DNA of 64,000 nt from Crocodylus rhombifer (Eukaryota; Chordata; Crocodylia; Crocodylidae): the NCBI GenBank assembly GCA_038503035.1, contig JAVSML010020347.1, forward strand, positions 1 to 64,000, read 5' to 3'. This document shows positions 62,392 to 64,000 of the stretch, piece by piece; position 1 is the first letter of the stretch, and every line of letters starts with the position of its first letter. Under the pieces are notes generated by a model. It was given only the letters and a program-made list of their open reading frames with translations. It had not been told where the DNA came from and did no database searches. The translations under genes were made by a program, and so were the position numbers.

Positions 62392-64000
62392 GAATTGGTT
62401 AAGCTAGTATAAAAAGGGGATTTATATAAGACACAGCTAGATCAATGAAGAATGCAGGGAGGACTGACTGGAATAACTCAGTTTTTACCAATTCTTAATT
62501 AATCTATGGTGCTCTTCATGTCAGGACTCTGACCAAAGGGCAAAGGATATTGAAAGCATTTTGTTTTCTCTACTACCGCGAAGCGCGAGGTGGTAGTATA
62601 AATGAAACCTGTGATGGATTTAAGCGATGAACACTCTTGGACCTCCCCTCACTTTACCGTGACTTTTAACGTACACACAGATTGCAGTTTCCTCTCGCTC
62701 CCAACCATGCGGTGACACAACTTTTTCTCTATTACAACATGCCGCGTTGCCGACGGAAATTTTCTGACACTAGAAAAGGATCAGATAAAAATGCTGAGCC
62801 ATGAGACAGAAATGCCCTGTTGTGACCAACTCCGGGCTTTAATTATCAGCAAACTTCAGGCACATTATGCAAAGCAAGGGGCTAGTAAAATTGACTGTAC
62901 GGTTCACCTGAAGCTTATTGAAAAGATTTTGCCACTATGCCCCTTGCTCACCCGGAGAATACTAAAGACTCCCCTCAGTGGTAAGGGGAGAGCAAGGAGT
63001 CGCACGAACTGTATTCCTATCCTCCCCTACTCCGGTGTGCCGTTCCTCTTCCCCGTCAACCCTGGTGTCAAGGATGGAGCAGGAAGCGCAGGACAGGTTT
63101 AGGAACAAAGCCCTGCCAAGGAATCATTGTGCTATGAGGGTGCACTGGAACTGGCTCAACCTGATGATGGCTTAGGACCAGCTTTGCCCAGGCACGCCAA
63201 CCCAACTAATCAAGAAACTGGCCAGTGTTGAAGGGCAACACCCAGCCAGGCTGCCTTGTTCTCTGGGCAGGAAACTCTCTCCTGGCAAAGGCTTCATGTA
63301 ATGCAGAACAATGCAAATACGTGCAACAAAGTGTTATGTTTCTAAATCTTTCCACAAAGGCAGAGCAATGCCCTGACTGGATTTGTGCGGGTACCCTTCA
63401 TGCGCTCCGAGCTCAGCACTTCCAAGGAAGTAAATGCATGCTGAGCTCTTGGCAGCGTTTCTGAAACATTTTGCTAATCACTCTGGGTATTTTAAGAGTA
63501 AGGAGTGAAATGAAATGAAGTCCAAGGCTTGATTTTGTCATGAAGGGGATTCTTGGGGGGGGGAATGAGAGCAGGGAGCAGCTAAAGGTACAGGAGGTCG
63601 GGCAAGGAGCTTCAATTGCCTAGGGTGCCTTATTGATTTCCTGTCCAGCTCTGTGGAGTTGATTAAGGAACCGTCATCACATCTCTCTGCAAAAGCTACA
63701 AATATTTATGGTGTTGCCTTAAGGACCTTGGGATGAAAAAAATATAACTTATTCATTTGGTGCTGGGCGGATGGCTTTTGCTTGGGAAAGCCTCTTAATG
63801 AGCCTGAGAGAGGGGACTGCTTGAACCCCGATTGGGACTGTGTCCATGAAGACATACAGCTCGTCTCAGGCAGGTCTGTGGGATGGAGCCTGGAACCTGG
63901 AGTGAAAGATGGACCCCTCGACGTAGCCTGTGTCGGGCAGCTCCGCCTGGGAGGGTCACACACACATCTCAGAGGGTCAGATCCATGAAGAAAAGCACAC

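Larger units (their letters stand above)
14144..64000 (-). other. Upstream intron (partial) of the ADAMTS2-like gene
   Basis: About 49.9 kb with no recognisable host exon on either strand. The preceding propeptide exon was looked for among minus-strand open frames and not found. Stretches with no repeat I can name include 14170-15220, 18500-21000, 21090-24980, 32580-33200, 34000-35690, 36000-37980, 38560-39820, 40010-41180, 42280-45180, 47000-48330, 51790-54580, 54820-57390, 57560-58540, 58610-59180, 59310-60980, 61200-62280 and 62400-64000. They hold AT-rich intron with scattered short fortuitous ORFs and simple repeats. A small unrelated gene nested here cannot be excluded by eye. Confidence 0.65.

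Overview
This looks like intronic DNA from a large sauropsid (reptile/bird lineage) genome, most likely a crocodilian. The reasons are abundant CR1-family LINE 3' ends carrying the crocodilian/turtle-style tail (repeated 'tctatgaaa'), many small non-autonomous DNA transposons, AT-rich single-copy sequence and almost no coding capacity. I found no bacterial-type operons, RNA gene arrays or CRISPR arrays. The species call is inference; a turtle remains possible.

The only convincing host coding sequence is one exon on the minus strand (13941-14143). It encodes the end of the propeptide, an RHRR furin-type site and the start of the metalloprotease domain of a procollagen N-proteinase, best matching ADAMTS2. 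It has clean splice signals on both sides (phase 1 acceptor, phase 0 donor). The flanking exons were not found. The window is therefore read as two large partial introns around this exon: at least 13.9 kb downstream (coordinates 1-13940) and at least 49.8 kb upstream (14144-64000).

Layout. 0-13.9 kb: mostly single-copy AT-rich intron, a 'gattttcaaa' repeat near 7 kb, two pogo/Tigger-like TA-flanked MITEs at 10.1 and 12.4 kb, and a GC-rich block at 11.7-12.25 kb. 13.9-14.1 kb: the exon. 14-25 kb: SINE/CR1 relics, a TIR element at 16.7-16.9 kb and a nested inverted-repeat structure at 17.2-17.5 kb. 25-42 kb: three sizeable 5'-truncated CR1 copies (25.2, 31.6, 41.5 kb), smaller CR1 pieces and a GC-rich block at 38.0-38.6 kb. 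46-51 kb: a cluster of DNA transposons, including a hAT-like element with a good target-site duplication and three copies of one TIR family. 51-64 kb: short CR1 3' ends, palindromic repeat relics and single-copy sequence.

Nothing here forms a pathway or operon. The story is one protease exon inside repeat-rich introns, with most CR1 copies lying antisense to the gene. No previously undescribed multi-gene system was found; the more notable items are repeat structures.
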